From Xanthobacteraceae bacterium (GTDB lineage Bacteria > Pseudomonadota > Alphaproteobacteria > Rhizobiales > Xanthobacteraceae), in contig JASHRR010000893.1 in assembly GCA_030037185.1 (NCBI GenBank), positions 1-19,986 of the forward strand: 19,986 nucleotides of DNA. Reading direction: 5' to 3'. The notes under the pieces were generated by a model, which saw nothing but the letters and a program-made list of their open reading frames with translations, was not told where the DNA came from and did no database searches. Below, one piece after another: positions 6,676-14,662 of the stretch; the stretch's first letter is position 1; every line of letters begins with the position of its first letter. Both the position numbers and the translations under genes were made by a program.

Positions 6676-7523
6676 GGCTGGACGGGTTTGCGTTCGACGG
6701 GTGACAGGCGGTGCCTAGGAGGCCGCCACGCCCACCCGCCCGACGGAACCGTTAATACCGCGTCATCTCAGGAGCTTGTCCGTCGGGCCAGCCGACAGCA
6801 GGGGCGACCACAAGGTCGCCCTGCCGCATTGACTCTCGGTATCAACCTGCGCTGACATCGACTGCCCAATTTCTTTGGCAGCGAAAATGGAGCGGCTTCG
6901 CGGCTTTGTCACTGGCTGAGGCGGCGGGCTCCGGTTGTCGATCCCGGCACGCCAGCCGACGTTGCAGCAAGTGTGGTCACGGGCATCGGCGCAACCAGCC
7001 GACGCAGTCCCTCTTTCGGTGATGAGGTCAGCGCCCACCTGAACGGCCCGCAACGTAGCCTGAAACACCTTGCCGGCATCGGCTGAAGCTGTGGGCAGTC
7101 CGTCTGCCTGTCGCGGGGCGTCGCATTACCCTGCTCACAAGCTCCAGCCTGAGCGTCAGCCAGGTTGGAGTTGTTGACGACCGACATTCTCAAGGCTGTT
7201 CGCCTCGATCGCGGTGTTTCACCTGGCAAGACTCAAGCTATATAACCGGTCGGCCGGTCGAGCCGATGGACCGGCCTGGACTGAAGGCCCCTCCCCGCCC
7301 TCCGCCGCAAGCGGGCCGGGCAACGCGTATGGGGCCTACTCTCTTCTCCTCCAATCGAAATCGGCTGTTGGCGATTTCGATCCCCTTTATCAAATGGCCG
7401 AAACCTGCGTATAGGCGGTTCGGCTGGGAAGGGTCGGGGGGGTGCGGTGAGGGCATAGTCTTGCTCCATTCCTCCACCCACCCCTCGTCACAAGCGGAGG
7501 GAGCACAAGGTACCGAGACGCGG
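6676..7523. other. Long intergenic region with hairpins, no gene supported
   Basis: No frame in these 848 bases resembles a known protein. Just after the propeller gene, nested inverted repeats CGGGTG/CACCCG (6698-6703, 6733-6738) and GGCGG/CCGCC (6707-6711, 6723-6727) may act as a weak terminator. At 6798-6824, about 11 bp with one bulged G closes on an ACAA loop (arms GGCGACC/GGTCGCC). Minus-strand frames at 6763-7229 are open but unrecognisable and may be a decayed gene. The last 170 bases hold a near-perfect operator-like inverted repeat (7354-7381) and should carry the promoter of the Lrp-type gene. Confidence 0.5.
7354..7381. promoter_or_regulatory. Operator-like perfect inverted repeat upstream of the Lrp-type gene
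   Basis: ATCGAAATCG (7354-7363) and CGATTTCGAT (7372-7381) are perfect 10-bp arms around an 8-base spacer. It is AT-rich against a GC-rich background, 142 bases before ATG 7524. Lrp/AsnC proteins often autoregulate through upstream palindromes, so this is a candidate binding site. An RNA hairpin is the alternative. Confidence 0.5.
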
Positions 7524-8018
7524 ATGGCCAAGCGTTCGCCTGCATTAGACCGGATCGACGTCAAGATATTAGCCGATCTGCAACGCAACGGCCGATCGAC
7601 GATGCAGGACCTTGCCGCAAAGGTCGGGCTGTCTCCTCGCGCGAGCCTGGAGCGGGTCCGGCGCCTGGAGGCAGCCGGCATCATTACCGGCTATCGGGCT
7701 GTCATTGACGTTGCGCACCTGTCACGGCCAGTAAACATCTTTGCGGAGATCGTCCTGGCGAAACACGCGCAGCGTGTCCACGTGGAGCGCCGGCTGGCAG
7801 CAATGCAGGAGGTCGTTGAGTGCTGGGAGGTCACCGGGGCGACCGATTACCTGGCGCGGTTCATGTGCGCTGACCTTGCCGCTTACGAGGCCTTGACCAC
7901 GCGGCTGATCGACGACCCGAGCCTTGGGATCTCCCGGATCGTCAGCCATGTCGCGCTGCGCTCGGTCCGCCGCTTCGTCGGTTATCCCGAATCGCTGTTG
8001 TCCGAGCGGACGCGGTGA
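7524..8018 (+). CDS. Lrp/AsnC-family transcriptional regulator
   Basis: The product has 164 residues, the usual family length. The N-terminal winged helix-turn-helix reads LDRIDVKILADLQRNGRSTMQDLAAKVGLS (about residues 9-37), with the recognition helix SPRASLERVRRLEAAGII. The C-terminal RAM ligand-binding/oligomerisation domain covers about 60-150, with the EVVECWEVTGATDYLARF signature and a final HVALRSVRRF. ATG 7524 is chosen because LDRIDVKIL normally begins within ten residues of the start; the frame is open much further upstream. The ribosome site is modest (CACAAGG about 14 bases upstream). It stands before rocD and the arginine-type hydrolase gene on the same strand, so it most likely controls that arginine/ornithine module with an amino acid as effector. 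That link is inferred from position. Confidence 0.9.
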   Translation: MAKRSPALDRIDVKILADLQRNGRSTMQDLAAKVGLSPRASLERVRRLEAAGIITGYRAVIDVAHLSRPVNIFAEIVLAKHAQRVHVERRLAAMQEVVECWEVTGATDYLARFMCADLAAYEALTTRLIDDPSLGISRIVSHVALRSVRRFVGYPESLLSERTR

Positions 8019-8153
8019 TTTCTCGCCCGCCTCGCAAGCGGCGTCGTGTGCGGCCGTTTTCGCCGCAATCGGGCGACCCGACGGCAGAATCCGCTGCGTG
8101 ACGCGTCAGCTTCCGCCGCTCCGGTCGCGGCAAATACCTAAATTAATCCTGGG

Positions 8154-8260
8154 ACGTAGCCCGGATGGAGCACAACACCAAGCAATCGGCTTGGCCGCGG
8201 ATTTGCCGGGCCTGTGGATCGGGCCGGGCCGAAGTGCGGACGGCTCAATGCGGGCTACGT
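8154..8260. repeat. REP-like palindromic element in front of rocD
   Basis: ACGTAGCCCG (8154-8163) and CGGGCTACGT (8251-8260) are perfect 10-bp arms 87 bases apart. Inside lies a small hairpin CCAAGC-N5-GCTTGG (8178-8194). The left arm plus GATGGAGC resembles the widespread GTAGCCCGGATGGAGC palindromes of Bradyrhizobium-like genomes, often mis-translated as SPDGAQ. It would lie in the rocD leader. Confidence 0.5.
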
Positions 8261-8294
8261 TCTCAAGGAACCAACGTGAACCGGAGTCACGACC

Positions 8295-9518
8295 ATGACT
8301 GCAATGGAACTCGAGACCCGGCACAGCGCCCGCAATTACGAACCGCTTCCTGTCGTGCTCGCGCGCGGTCAGGGCGCTCACCTGTGGGACACCGCCGGTC
8401 GCCGCTACATCGACATGATGAGCGCCTATTCGGCCGCAAGCCACGGCCATTCCCACCCGCGCCTTCTGGCGGCCCTCAAAGCGCAGGCCGGTCGGCTCGC
8501 GGTGCCGTCGCGCGCCTACTACAACGATCGCCTCGGGCCGTTTCTGGCCGAACTGACCCGGTTGACCGGGCTCGATGCGGCATTGCCCATGAATACGGGA
8601 GCCGAGGCCGTTGAGACGGCCATAAAAGCCGCGCGGCGATGGGGCTATCGCGTCAAGGGCGTACCCCGCGACCGCGCCGAGATCATCGTCGCGGACGGCA
8701 ACTTCCATGGCCGTACCACGACCATCATTTCGTTTTCTTCGGAGCCGGAATACCGCGAGGGCTTCGGACCGTTTACGCCAGGTTTTCGGAGAGTTCCATT
8801 CGGCGACCTTGCGGCCCTGCAGCAGGCGATAAAGCCGGAGACGGTCGCAGTGCTCGTCGAGCCCATCCAGGGCGAGGCCGGCATCATCGTTCCGCCGGCC
8901 GGCTGGCTGAGCGGCCTGCGTCTGCTTTGCGACGCCCACCGCGTGCTGATGATTCTCGACGAGGTTCAGTCGGGGCTTGGTCGCACCGGAGCCTGGTTCG
9001 CCTTTCAGCACGAACATGTGCGGCCGGACGGTGTGGTGCTTGGCAAAGCTCTCGGCGGCGGCCTGCTGCCGGTTTCGGCCTTCGTGGCCCGACGTGAGGT
9101 CATGGACGTATTCACGCCCGGATCGCACGGCTCGACGTTCGGCGGTAATGCGCTCGCCGCCGCCGTCGGCCTCGAAGCGCTTGCGGTCATCGCCGATGAA
9201 GGGCTGGTGGAGCGCAGCCGCGTGCTGGGCGACCACATGTTGGCCCGGCTTCGCGCAATCAGGAGCCCCGTGCTGAAGGAAGTCCGTGGTCGCGGTTTGT
9301 GGGTGGGCGCCGAGATCAATCCGCATTTCGCGACTGCGCGGCGGGCCTGTGAGGCTTTGCTCGCGATGGGCGTGCTGTCCAAGGAAACCCATCAGACGGT
9401 GGTTCGTCTGGCGCCGCCCCTCGTGATCGACCAGGCGGACCTGGATTTGGCCCTCGATCACTTTGCCGAGGTCATGGTGGATCTCGAACGGAAACGGCCG
9501 CCAATGGCGGCTGCCTGA
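8295..9518 (+). CDS. rocD: Ornithine aminotransferase
   Basis: PLP enzyme of the class III aminotransferase family. It moves the delta-amino group of ornithine to 2-oxoglutarate, giving glutamate semialdehyde and glutamate. The product has 407 residues, the usual length. RNYEPLPVVLARGQGAHLWD is the typical OAT N-terminus. MNTGAEAVETAIKAAR binds the cofactor phosphate, GNFHGRT follows, LDEVQSGLGRTG holds the PLP-nitrogen aspartate (D222), and VVLGKALGGG carries the Schiff-base lysine (K251). HGSTFGGNALA completes the family pattern. ATG 8295 has GGAG about 9 bases upstream. The second ATG four codons later is possible but lacks better spacing. It is followed after 34 bases by the amidinohydrolase-type gene, so both are probably one transcript for arginine/ornithine breakdown. 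Cytoplasmic. Confidence 0.93.
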   Translation: MTAMELETRHSARNYEPLPVVLARGQGAHLWDTAGRRYIDMMSAYSAASHGHSHPRLLAALKAQAGRLAVPSRAYYNDRLGPFLAELTRLTGLDAALPMNTGAEAVETAIKAARRWGYRVKGVPRDRAEIIVADGNFHGRTTTIISFSSEPEYREGFGPFTPGFRRVPFGDLAALQQAIKPETVAVLVEPIQGEAGIIVPPAGWLSGLRLLCDAHRVLMILDEVQSGLGRTGAWFAFQHEHVRPDGVVLGKALGGGLLPVSAFVARREVMDVFTPGSHGSTFGGNALAAAVGLEALAVIADEGLVERSRVLGDHMLARLRAIRSPVLKEVRGRGLWVGAEINPHFATARRACEALLAMGVLSKETHQTVVRLAPPLVIDQADLDLALDHFAEVMVDLERKRPPMAAA

Positions 9519-9552
9519 TGCGCCCAACAAGGAGAGCACGGAGACCACGACA

Positions 9553-10434
9553 ATGACCGCGCGCTTTCTGATGTGTCGGCCCGATCACTTTGCTGTCGAC
9601 TACGCCATCAATCCGTGGATGAACCCGGAGAGCTGGGCGCGCGAGAGCAAGATCCTGGTCAATGCCTCGGGGCGTGAGTGGGCGGCACTTTACCGTACGC
9701 TCACCGGCATCGGTGCGGCGATCGAGTTGGTGCCGCCGGCGCCGCGTCTGCCCGATTTGGTGTTCACGGCCAATGCTGCGGTGGTGCTCGATCGCAAAGC
9801 GGTGCTGGCGCGCTTCCGACATCCGGAGCGCCGCCGCGAGGAGGAGCCCTTCGCTAGCGGATTTCGGACCCTCCAAGGGCGCGGTCTCATCGACATGGTT
9901 ACCAAGCTCCCGGGCGACCTGGTGCTCGAAGGCGCCGGCGATTGCGTTTGGGATCGCACGCGCAACGTGTTCTGGATGGGATACGGCCCTCGCTCGGATC
10001 GCGATGCCGCTTCCCCGATCAAAGACGTTTTCGGGGTCGATGTTGTCTCGTTGGAGCTGGCCGACCCTCGATTCTACCACCTTGATACCGCCCTGTGCCC
10101 GCTGTCGCGTGGCGAGATCATGTTTGTGCCCGCCGCTTTCACGCCGGAGGGGCTCGCCCAGATTCGCGCGCGCGTCGCCCCAGCGGATCTGATCGAGGTT
10201 CCGATGGAGGACGCATGCCACCTCGCCGCCAACGCGGTCTGCGTGGACGGGACGGTCGTTACGTCTTATTGCGGCGGGCGTCTGCACCGTCGGCTTGCCG
10301 AGCGCGGATACCAGATCAAGGTGACGCCGCTGCCCTCATTCCTTCGCAGTGGCGGCGCCGCATTCTGCCTGACCTTGCGGCTGGACCGACAATCGCAGGT
10401 CGGCGCTGTTGGCGATAATGCCGCTGTGGCGTAG
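9553..10434 (+). CDS. Arginine dihydrolase / dimethylargininase-type enzyme (guanidino-group hydrolase)
   Basis: Member of the pentein (amidinotransferase/DDAH/arginine deiminase) superfamily, 293 residues. Visible catalytic parts: DLVFTANAA (68-76), EGAGD with E126 and D130, FYHLDTALCPL with H177, and the nucleophile C272 in SGGAAFCLTL. The N-terminal RFLMCRPDHFAVDYAINPWMN block, with asparagines near 20 and 24, resembles what I recall of ArgZ/AgrE arginine dihydrolases, which release ornithine, ammonia and CO2 from arginine. Automatic annotation would more often say dimethylargininase. Coupling to rocD favours an ornithine-forming or citrulline-forming role. ATG 9553 is preceded by AAGGAG (about 9529-9534). 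The open frame continues upstream into rocD, but the motif RFLMC must sit at the N-terminus. Cytoplasmic. Superfamily sure, exact reaction not. Confidence 0.85.
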   Translation: MTARFLMCRPDHFAVDYAINPWMNPESWARESKILVNASGREWAALYRTLTGIGAAIELVPPAPRLPDLVFTANAAVVLDRKAVLARFRHPERRREEEPFASGFRTLQGRGLIDMVTKLPGDLVLEGAGDCVWDRTRNVFWMGYGPRSDRDAASPIKDVFGVDVVSLELADPRFYHLDTALCPLSRGEIMFVPAAFTPEGLAQIRARVAPADLIEVPMEDACHLAANAVCVDGTVVTSYCGGRLHRRLAERGYQIKVTPLPSFLRSGGAAFCLTLRLDRQSQVGAVGDNAAVA

Positions 10435-10463
10435 GGCCTGGTCCGGCAGCGCGCTATGGTCGG

Positions 10464-10482
10464 CCCGGGCTTGTCCCGGGCG
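10464..10482. repeat. Short GC palindrome, copy 1
   Basis: GCCCGGG-CTTGT-CCCGGGC is a 7-bp stem with a 5-base loop. The 14711-14727 copy is GCCGGG-TTTGT-CCCGGC. The same loop and orientation in two distant gaps suggest a dispersed repeat family. Confidence 0.45.
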
Positions 10483-10859
10483 ACGGTGACCGTTGGCGGC
10501 CGCGGACGCAGGCTGGGACAGGAATGCCGGCGGTTCAATCGTCGGGAACGACTGCGGCGGACTCTGCCAGCGATACATTGTCCGACAACCGCGGACTGGC
10601 GGGCGGCAGCCGCCCGGGTCTTCCGCCTTCCCATTGAGGAAAGAATGTCATCCAGACTTCGCGCCTCCGTTGCGGAATTCGGCTATTATTCGGCGTGATT
10701 CGGCATCGCTCACCGCCCAGCCGTTCTCTGCTGGCGCACTCGGCGCGTCGGTCAATGCAAGTTTTGCGCTGTCTGACTTTGCCGGAGGTTCCACCATTGA
10801 CTTTCCGCTTCTCACGCCTATCTTCGGGCTACGGCTGGTTCAAACCTATTAGCCGCCCA

Positions 10860-10884
10860 TTCGCACAAAATTCATTTGTTCGAA
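10860..10884 (+). promoter_or_regulatory. AT-rich hairpin in the putative helicase leader
   Basis: TTCGCACAAA (10860-10869) and TTTGTTCGAA (10875-10884) pair at 9 of 10 positions around an ATTCA loop. It ends 47 bases before ATG 10932. The right arm also holds most of the palindrome GTTCGAAC. Either a temperature-sensitive mRNA structure or a protein-binding palindrome is possible. Confidence 0.4.
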
Positions 10885-10931
10885 CTCCGGCGCGGTCGTG
10901 GGCACGGGGATTGTGAGGGTTTTGAGGCTTC

Positions 10932-12299
10932 ATGTCATTTTCTGATCTTGGCCTGTCCGAGAAAGTTCTCGCAGCGGTAGCTTGCGCAGGATATGCCAAG
11001 CCAACTCCCATCCAGGGACAAGCGATCCCACACGTTCTTGCCGGGCGCGATGTGCTCGGCATAGCCCAGACGGGCACCGGAAAAACGGCCGCCTTCGTGC
11101 TGCCAATGCTGACCAGGCTCGAGAGCGGGCGCGCCCGCGCACGAATGCCGCGTACGCTTATTCTCGAGCCGACCCGCGAGCTTGCGGCCCAGGTCGAGGA
11201 GAGCTTTGAAAAATACGGGGTCAACCATAAGCTCAACGTTGCGCTGCTGATCGGCGGGGTTTCGTTCGACGATCAGGACAGCAAGCTGGTGCGCGGGGTC
11301 GATGTCCTGATCGCAACGCCCGGCCGCTTGCTTGATCATTTTGAGCGCGGCCGGCTTCTGATGTCGGGCGTCGAGCTTCTCGTCATCGACGAAGCCGATC
11401 GCATGCTGGATATGGGCTTCATCCCCGACATCGAACGCATCTGCAAGCTTGTTCCGTTTACCCGCCAGACATTGTTCTTCACCGCCACCATGCCGGCTGA
11501 GATCCGGCGAATCACCGAGCAGTTTCTTCACAATCCGGTCCGCGCCGAGGTTTCGCGTCCGGCCAGCACCGTCGCTTCCACCACGCAGAGTCTGGTGAGA
11601 ACGGGCCGCGAACCCCACGAGAAGCGGGAGACGCTGCGCCGGCTGATTCGCGAAGCCGCCGGCCTCAAGAACGCAATCGTTTTCTGCAACCGCAAGCGCG
11701 AAGTGGCGATCCTGCACCGCTCGCTCGTTCGCCACGGATTTTCCGCCGTGGCGCTGCACGGCGACATGGACCAGCAGGCTCGCATGGCCGCGCTGGAGCA
11801 GTTTCGCAAGAACGAAGTGACCTTGCTTGTAGCCTCAGACGTCGCGGCGCGGGGCCTCGATATTCCAGATGTCAGTCATGTCTTCAATTTCGATGTCCCG
11901 CATCACCCGGACGACTACGTCCATCGCATCGGCCGTACGGGTCGCGCCGGACGAAGCGGCGCGGCGATCACGATCGTAGCGCCGGGCGATCAGAGAGCCG
12001 TCGCTGCGATAGAAAAGCTCATCGGCCAGTCCATAAGTTGGGCGGGCACTCCTGCGCTCGAACAGGAGGAAGCGCCTGCCAGTCGCCGGCGCCATAATGG
12101 GCATGCCGCCCCCTCGCGCCGTGGCCACAAGGGAGCCTCCTCCCCCGGGCGTGACGAGAAGGTTGCTGCGATCGGCGACATGCGGACCACCCTGCGTTCA
12201 CCGTCGCTGCCTAAGGGGCCTTCGCGGCCGCGCAGCGATGCGCCGGATTTGCGCCATTTCCCTGCCTTCCTCCTGCGTCCGGTTCGCGTCAAGGCGTAG
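10932..12299 (+). CDS. rhlE: DEAD-box ATP-dependent RNA helicase, RhlE type
   Basis: RNA helicase that unwinds short duplexes in mRNA or pre-ribosomal RNA, often needed in the cold. The product has 455 residues. Motifs in order: F-x-x-L-G-L start, Q motif PTPIQGQAIP (24-33), Walker A AQTGTGKT (45-52), PTRELA (80-85), GG near 109, TPGR (129-132), DEAD (153-156), motif III as TAT (184-186) instead of SAT, IVFCNRK, LHGDMDQ, ASDVAARGLDIP and HRIGRTGRAGR. The tail from about residue 370 is basic and low in complexity, typical of RhlE-like proteins and probably RNA-binding. ATG 10932 fits the MSFSDLGLSE start of the family; the ribosome site is weak (GAGG 5 bases before). It is not clustered with related genes. 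Family sure; RhlE rather than another DEAD-box type is likely. Confidence 0.92.
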   Translation: MSFSDLGLSEKVLAAVACAGYAKPTPIQGQAIPHVLAGRDVLGIAQTGTGKTAAFVLPMLTRLESGRARARMPRTLILEPTRELAAQVEESFEKYGVNHKLNVALLIGGVSFDDQDSKLVRGVDVLIATPGRLLDHFERGRLLMSGVELLVIDEADRMLDMGFIPDIERICKLVPFTRQTLFFTATMPAEIRRITEQFLHNPVRAEVSRPASTVASTTQSLVRTGREPHEKRETLRRLIREAAGLKNAIVFCNRKREVAILHRSLVRHGFSAVALHGDMDQQARMAALEQFRKNEVTLLVASDVAARGLDIPDVSHVFNFDVPHHPDDYVHRIGRTGRAGRSGAAITIVAPGDQRAVAAIEKLIGQSISWAGTPALEQEEAPASRRRHNGHAAPSRRGHKGASSPGRDEKVAAIGDMRTTLRSPSLPKGPSRPRSDAPDLRHFPAFLLRPVRVKA

Positions 12300-12499
12300 C
12301 CTTGTCACGAGGCGGGCGCCTCAGCGAATTTTCGCGGAAATTGAACGCGAGCACGGGCAGTTGTCGAGCGAGTAGCAGCCTCCATGGAAAGTCCGAGAAC
12401 CTTGGCAAGTATTACCGCCAGTATTAGGATGTCAGGCTCGAAGTGATCATCACCATTGCGGTTTAGTGCGTTATCATTACCATCTTTTTGCTTTTTGTT

Positions 12500-12526
12500 A
12501 GGGGCGCCGACTTGTGGGGCGCCCCT
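12500..12526. terminator. Hairpin between convergent genes
   Basis: AGGGGCGCC (12500-12508) and GGCGCCCCT (12518-12526) form a perfect 9-bp GC-rich stem with a 9-base loop. The convergent helicase gene ends at 12299 and the minus-strand gene ends at 12538. T-rich DNA lies only on the left (12485-12498), and the U-tract is absent 3' of the stem on both strands, so terminator function is plausible but imperfect. Confidence 0.45.
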
Positions 12527-12537
12527 GTAACGACGTG

Positions 12538-13713
12538 TTACTGCAGCGGGTCCTGCGGGACCTCGGCATCTATTAGAGCCCCCGTGTTATCCCTGCTGGC
12601 GGGATCCGGGCCTCGTCCCTCCGCAAACGCAACATCTTCCGCGCGCCGTCCGTGCAGCAGCCCGGGAAGACCAAAGTTGCCTTCGAGGCAGCGCGGCTCG
12701 GTGTACAGCCTGTTCTCCTCGTCGCTCTGTTTCGCGAACTCCTGCTTGACGGTCCACGGCCGCGTCCACACGGTGGGATCTTCGATCGTGACCTCATAAG
12801 CGAGGGTCCTCGGCCCGGTGCGCGTCCAGCGCTCGATGAGGTGCAAGTTCTCCCGTGAGCCCTGGTAATCAGTCTTCTGACTGAAGTTGGTGACATCGAT
12901 GACGAGGGTGTTGCCCTCCCAATGACCGCGCGAATCGCCAAACCACTGACGGATATTGGCCGGCAAGTGGGGGCTCCCGTCCATGACGATGTTGCGCTGC
13001 CAGCCTTGCCCCTGGCCCACGTCGTAGAACATCGAGATGCCGCCCGGGGTCTGCACGATTCGCCGGAAGCTGCCGGTTGCGCCTCCAAATTCCGGGAGCC
13101 CGCCGGTCAGGCAGCGCACCGCTAAGGAACTGTCTTCCGGACCATCGTCGCGATTCAAGCGCCCGGTGTTGTAGCGAGGAGGAGCTTCCGCGCGGCGCGG
13201 CGAGGTCGTCGGTTGGTATTTTCCGCCCCCGCAGCCCGGTAACATCTTCTTGCACGTATCGGTCGACTGCAACAGCGCGAGACGAAACTCCCGCTCGGTG
13301 GCCGCCGTCTTCTGAGCCTGCGGCGTCAGAGGTGGAATCCGGCCATTGGACGGATCGACGATTTTCGAGGTACGCGGCCCGGTATGCTTGGTGGAAAAGA
13401 ACGTCGCAGCATTATAAGCGCCGTTGATGTCGCGCTCCGTCGCAAAGCGGCCGAGCACCTCCGATCGCGCGTTGTCCAATTCAGCGCGTTGCGATTCAGT
13501 GAAGAATTCCTGGCTGGCGTACTTGGCCGGGCGCTGCAAGGGCGTATCGAATTCGTCAGTCCAGATCCCCTGCAGGTCCGGTTCGCCCCACGGCGTTTTC
13601 AGTTGCGGCGGAGCCTGGGCCGAACTCCCTGTGACGGACACCGAAATGAGGGCGCCGATAGTGGTCGCGGCAATGGCGGCCGTTATCGTCGCGCCTGAAA
13701 AGCGGTCGAGCAT
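12538..13713 (-). CDS. Exported protein of unknown function with WGEPDLQGIW motif
   Basis: The product has 391 residues. A signal peptide is likely (about 1-33: hydrophobic ITAAIAATTIGALISVSV, cut after SSAQA). The mature part begins with PPQLKTPWGEPDLQGIWTDEFDTPLQRP, a motif I recall from many uncharacterised exported proteins of soil bacteria, often in multicopy families. Later blocks are PRTSKIVDPSNGRIPPLTP, RCLTGGLPEF, QTPGGISMFYDVGQGQGWQRNIVMDG, DSRGHWEGNTLVIDVTNF and RWTRTGPRTLAYEVTIEDPTVWTRPW, which look like a beta-rich lipocalin-like fold. Several cysteines (near CKKMLPGC, RCL and RCLEGN) could form disulphides in the periplasm. AAAAGGAGACCC directly upstream supports ATG 13713. It is divergent from the haem membrane protein gene, with 73 bases between. 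I do not know its function. Confidence 0.82.
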   Translation of the reverse strand: MLDRFSGATITAAIAATTIGALISVSVTGSSAQAPPQLKTPWGEPDLQGIWTDEFDTPLQRPAKYASQEFFTESQRAELDNARSEVLGRFATERDINGAYNAATFFSTKHTGPRTSKIVDPSNGRIPPLTPQAQKTAATEREFRLALLQSTDTCKKMLPGCGGGKYQPTTSPRRAEAPPRYNTGRLNRDDGPEDSSLAVRCLTGGLPEFGGATGSFRRIVQTPGGISMFYDVGQGQGWQRNIVMDGSPHLPANIRQWFGDSRGHWEGNTLVIDVTNFSQKTDYQGSRENLHLIERWTRTGPRTLAYEVTIEDPTVWTRPWTVKQEFAKQSDEENRLYTEPRCLEGNFGLPGLLHGRRAEDVAFAEGRGPDPASRDNTGALIDAEVPQDPLQ

Positions 13714-13736
13714 GATGGGTCTCCTTTTCTCCGTGC

Positions 13737-13765
13737 ATTGTGTTAAGATACCCTATCCTGTTCAA
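13737..13765 (-). promoter_or_regulatory. Weak sigma70-like promoter for the exported protein gene
   Basis: On the minus strand TTGAAC (13765-13760), a 17-base spacer and CACAAT (13742-13737) resemble -35 and -10 boxes, 23 bases before ATG 13713. The -10 match is only four of six. The divergent gene at 13787 must share this short gap. Confidence 0.25.
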
Positions 13766-13786
13766 GGTTTCGACGGAGCAAAGGAC

Positions 13787-14662
13787 GTGCAGCTGATCTG
13801 GCCATGGCAGGACAGGGCTCGCCGGTTTTCCTGGCTTAAAGCGACCACGTTCGCGCTCATGCTATGGCCGGCGATCCGCACCGCCTACCTCCTTGGCATC
13901 GGAGACTACGGGACCGCCTTGCCGATCGCCCTCGGCGGCCTGACCTACTGGTCTGGCGTGTGGGCGACAGTCATCCTGCTGATGGCGTTGGCCGTGACGC
14001 CCGCCGCGGCGATCTTGCGCTGGCCGGCTCTGATCGATGTGCGGCGGATGATCGGCGTGACGGCGCTCGTCTATACGATCGCCCACATGGTCATCTATTT
14101 CGCTCTCCGGCGCTTCGATTTTGCGTTCATCGCCAACGACATGGCGACGCGGCTCACGTTGATCGCGGCAACCCTTTCGACCATCGGCCTGGTCGTCCTC
14201 GGCGCAACCTCCGTTGATGCCGCGATCCGGTATATGGGAGCCAAAAACTGGCAGCGGCTGCACACCGCGAACTACCTGATCAGTGCCCTCGCAATCCTTC
14301 ACGTCGTGCTGGCGCGCGGCACTTACAGCGAGCAGTACATGCTGACCGCATTGTTCTTCTGGCTGATGGCCTGGAGGGTGCTCGCCCGCTACAGGCTCGG
14401 CGCCAATGCCAAGGTGCTGGCTTTGCTCGCGCTGGCATCATGTCTTGTCGCGGCCTGCCTCGAAGCGGGTTTCCTTTGGGCCCGCCGTGGCTTCGATGTG
14501 GTGGGGACGCTAGGCGTTAATTTCAACCTGGGCATCTTGGACTTCGGCTACCCGCCGGCTTGGCAGGTCCTCGCGTTCGGACTCCTGGCTGCACTCGCAG
14601 CTGCCGGCCGCCAAGCTCTGCGCCTGAAGGCGGCCAGCGTTGAGGCACGGCAGGCCGGATAG
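13787..14662 (+). CDS. Ferric-reductase-like haem membrane protein (MsrQ/YedZ-related)
   Basis: The product has 291 residues with about seven to eight hydrophobic spans. RRMIGVTALVYTIAHMVIYF (86-105, H100) and NWQRLHTANYLISALAILHVVLAR (154-177, H159 and H172) match the haem-ligating helices of the ferric reductase-like transmembrane domain and of MsrQ. An extra C-terminal pair of helices (about 207-228 and 255-280) makes it longer than the usual 200-residue MsrQ. The start is GTG 13787, chosen for GGAG at 13775-13778; the frame is open upstream, but that part overlaps the divergent gene. MsrQ passes electrons from the quinone pool to the periplasmic methionine sulfoxide reductase MsrP. No msrP is present here, so the partner is unknown. 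The divergently transcribed exported protein may be related in function, but this is only inferred from position. Confidence 0.82.
   Translation: MQLIWPWQDRARRFSWLKATTFALMLWPAIRTAYLLGIGDYGTALPIALGGLTYWSGVWATVILLMALAVTPAAAILRWPALIDVRRMIGVTALVYTIAHMVIYFALRRFDFAFIANDMATRLTLIAATLSTIGLVVLGATSVDAAIRYMGAKNWQRLHTANYLISALAILHVVLARGTYSEQYMLTALFFWLMAWRVLARYRLGANAKVLALLALASCLVAACLEAGFLWARRGFDVVGTLGVNFNLGILDFGYPPAWQVLAFGLLAALAAAGRQALRLKAASVEARQAG

Larger units (their letters stand above)
10435..10931. other. Intergenic region before the DEAD-box helicase gene
   Basis: No gene is supported. Just after the hydrolase gene, GCCCGGG-N5-CCCGGGC (10464-10482) forms a hairpin with the CTTGT loop common in Bradyrhizobium-like intergenic repeats; a sister copy is at 14711-14727. 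The centre has no clear structure. The last 70 bases are AT-richer and hold a long hairpin (10860-10884), probably in the helicase leader. Confidence 0.5.

Noticed and set aside
6763..7229. Minus-strand frames possibly a decayed gene
   Set aside because: No motif recognised and no consistent frame; kept only as a note in the gap entry.
8106..9548. 480-residue minus-strand open frame opposite rocD
   Set aside because: Shadow of rocD; its residues are the reverse of the aminotransferase codon pattern and it spans a REP-like repeat.
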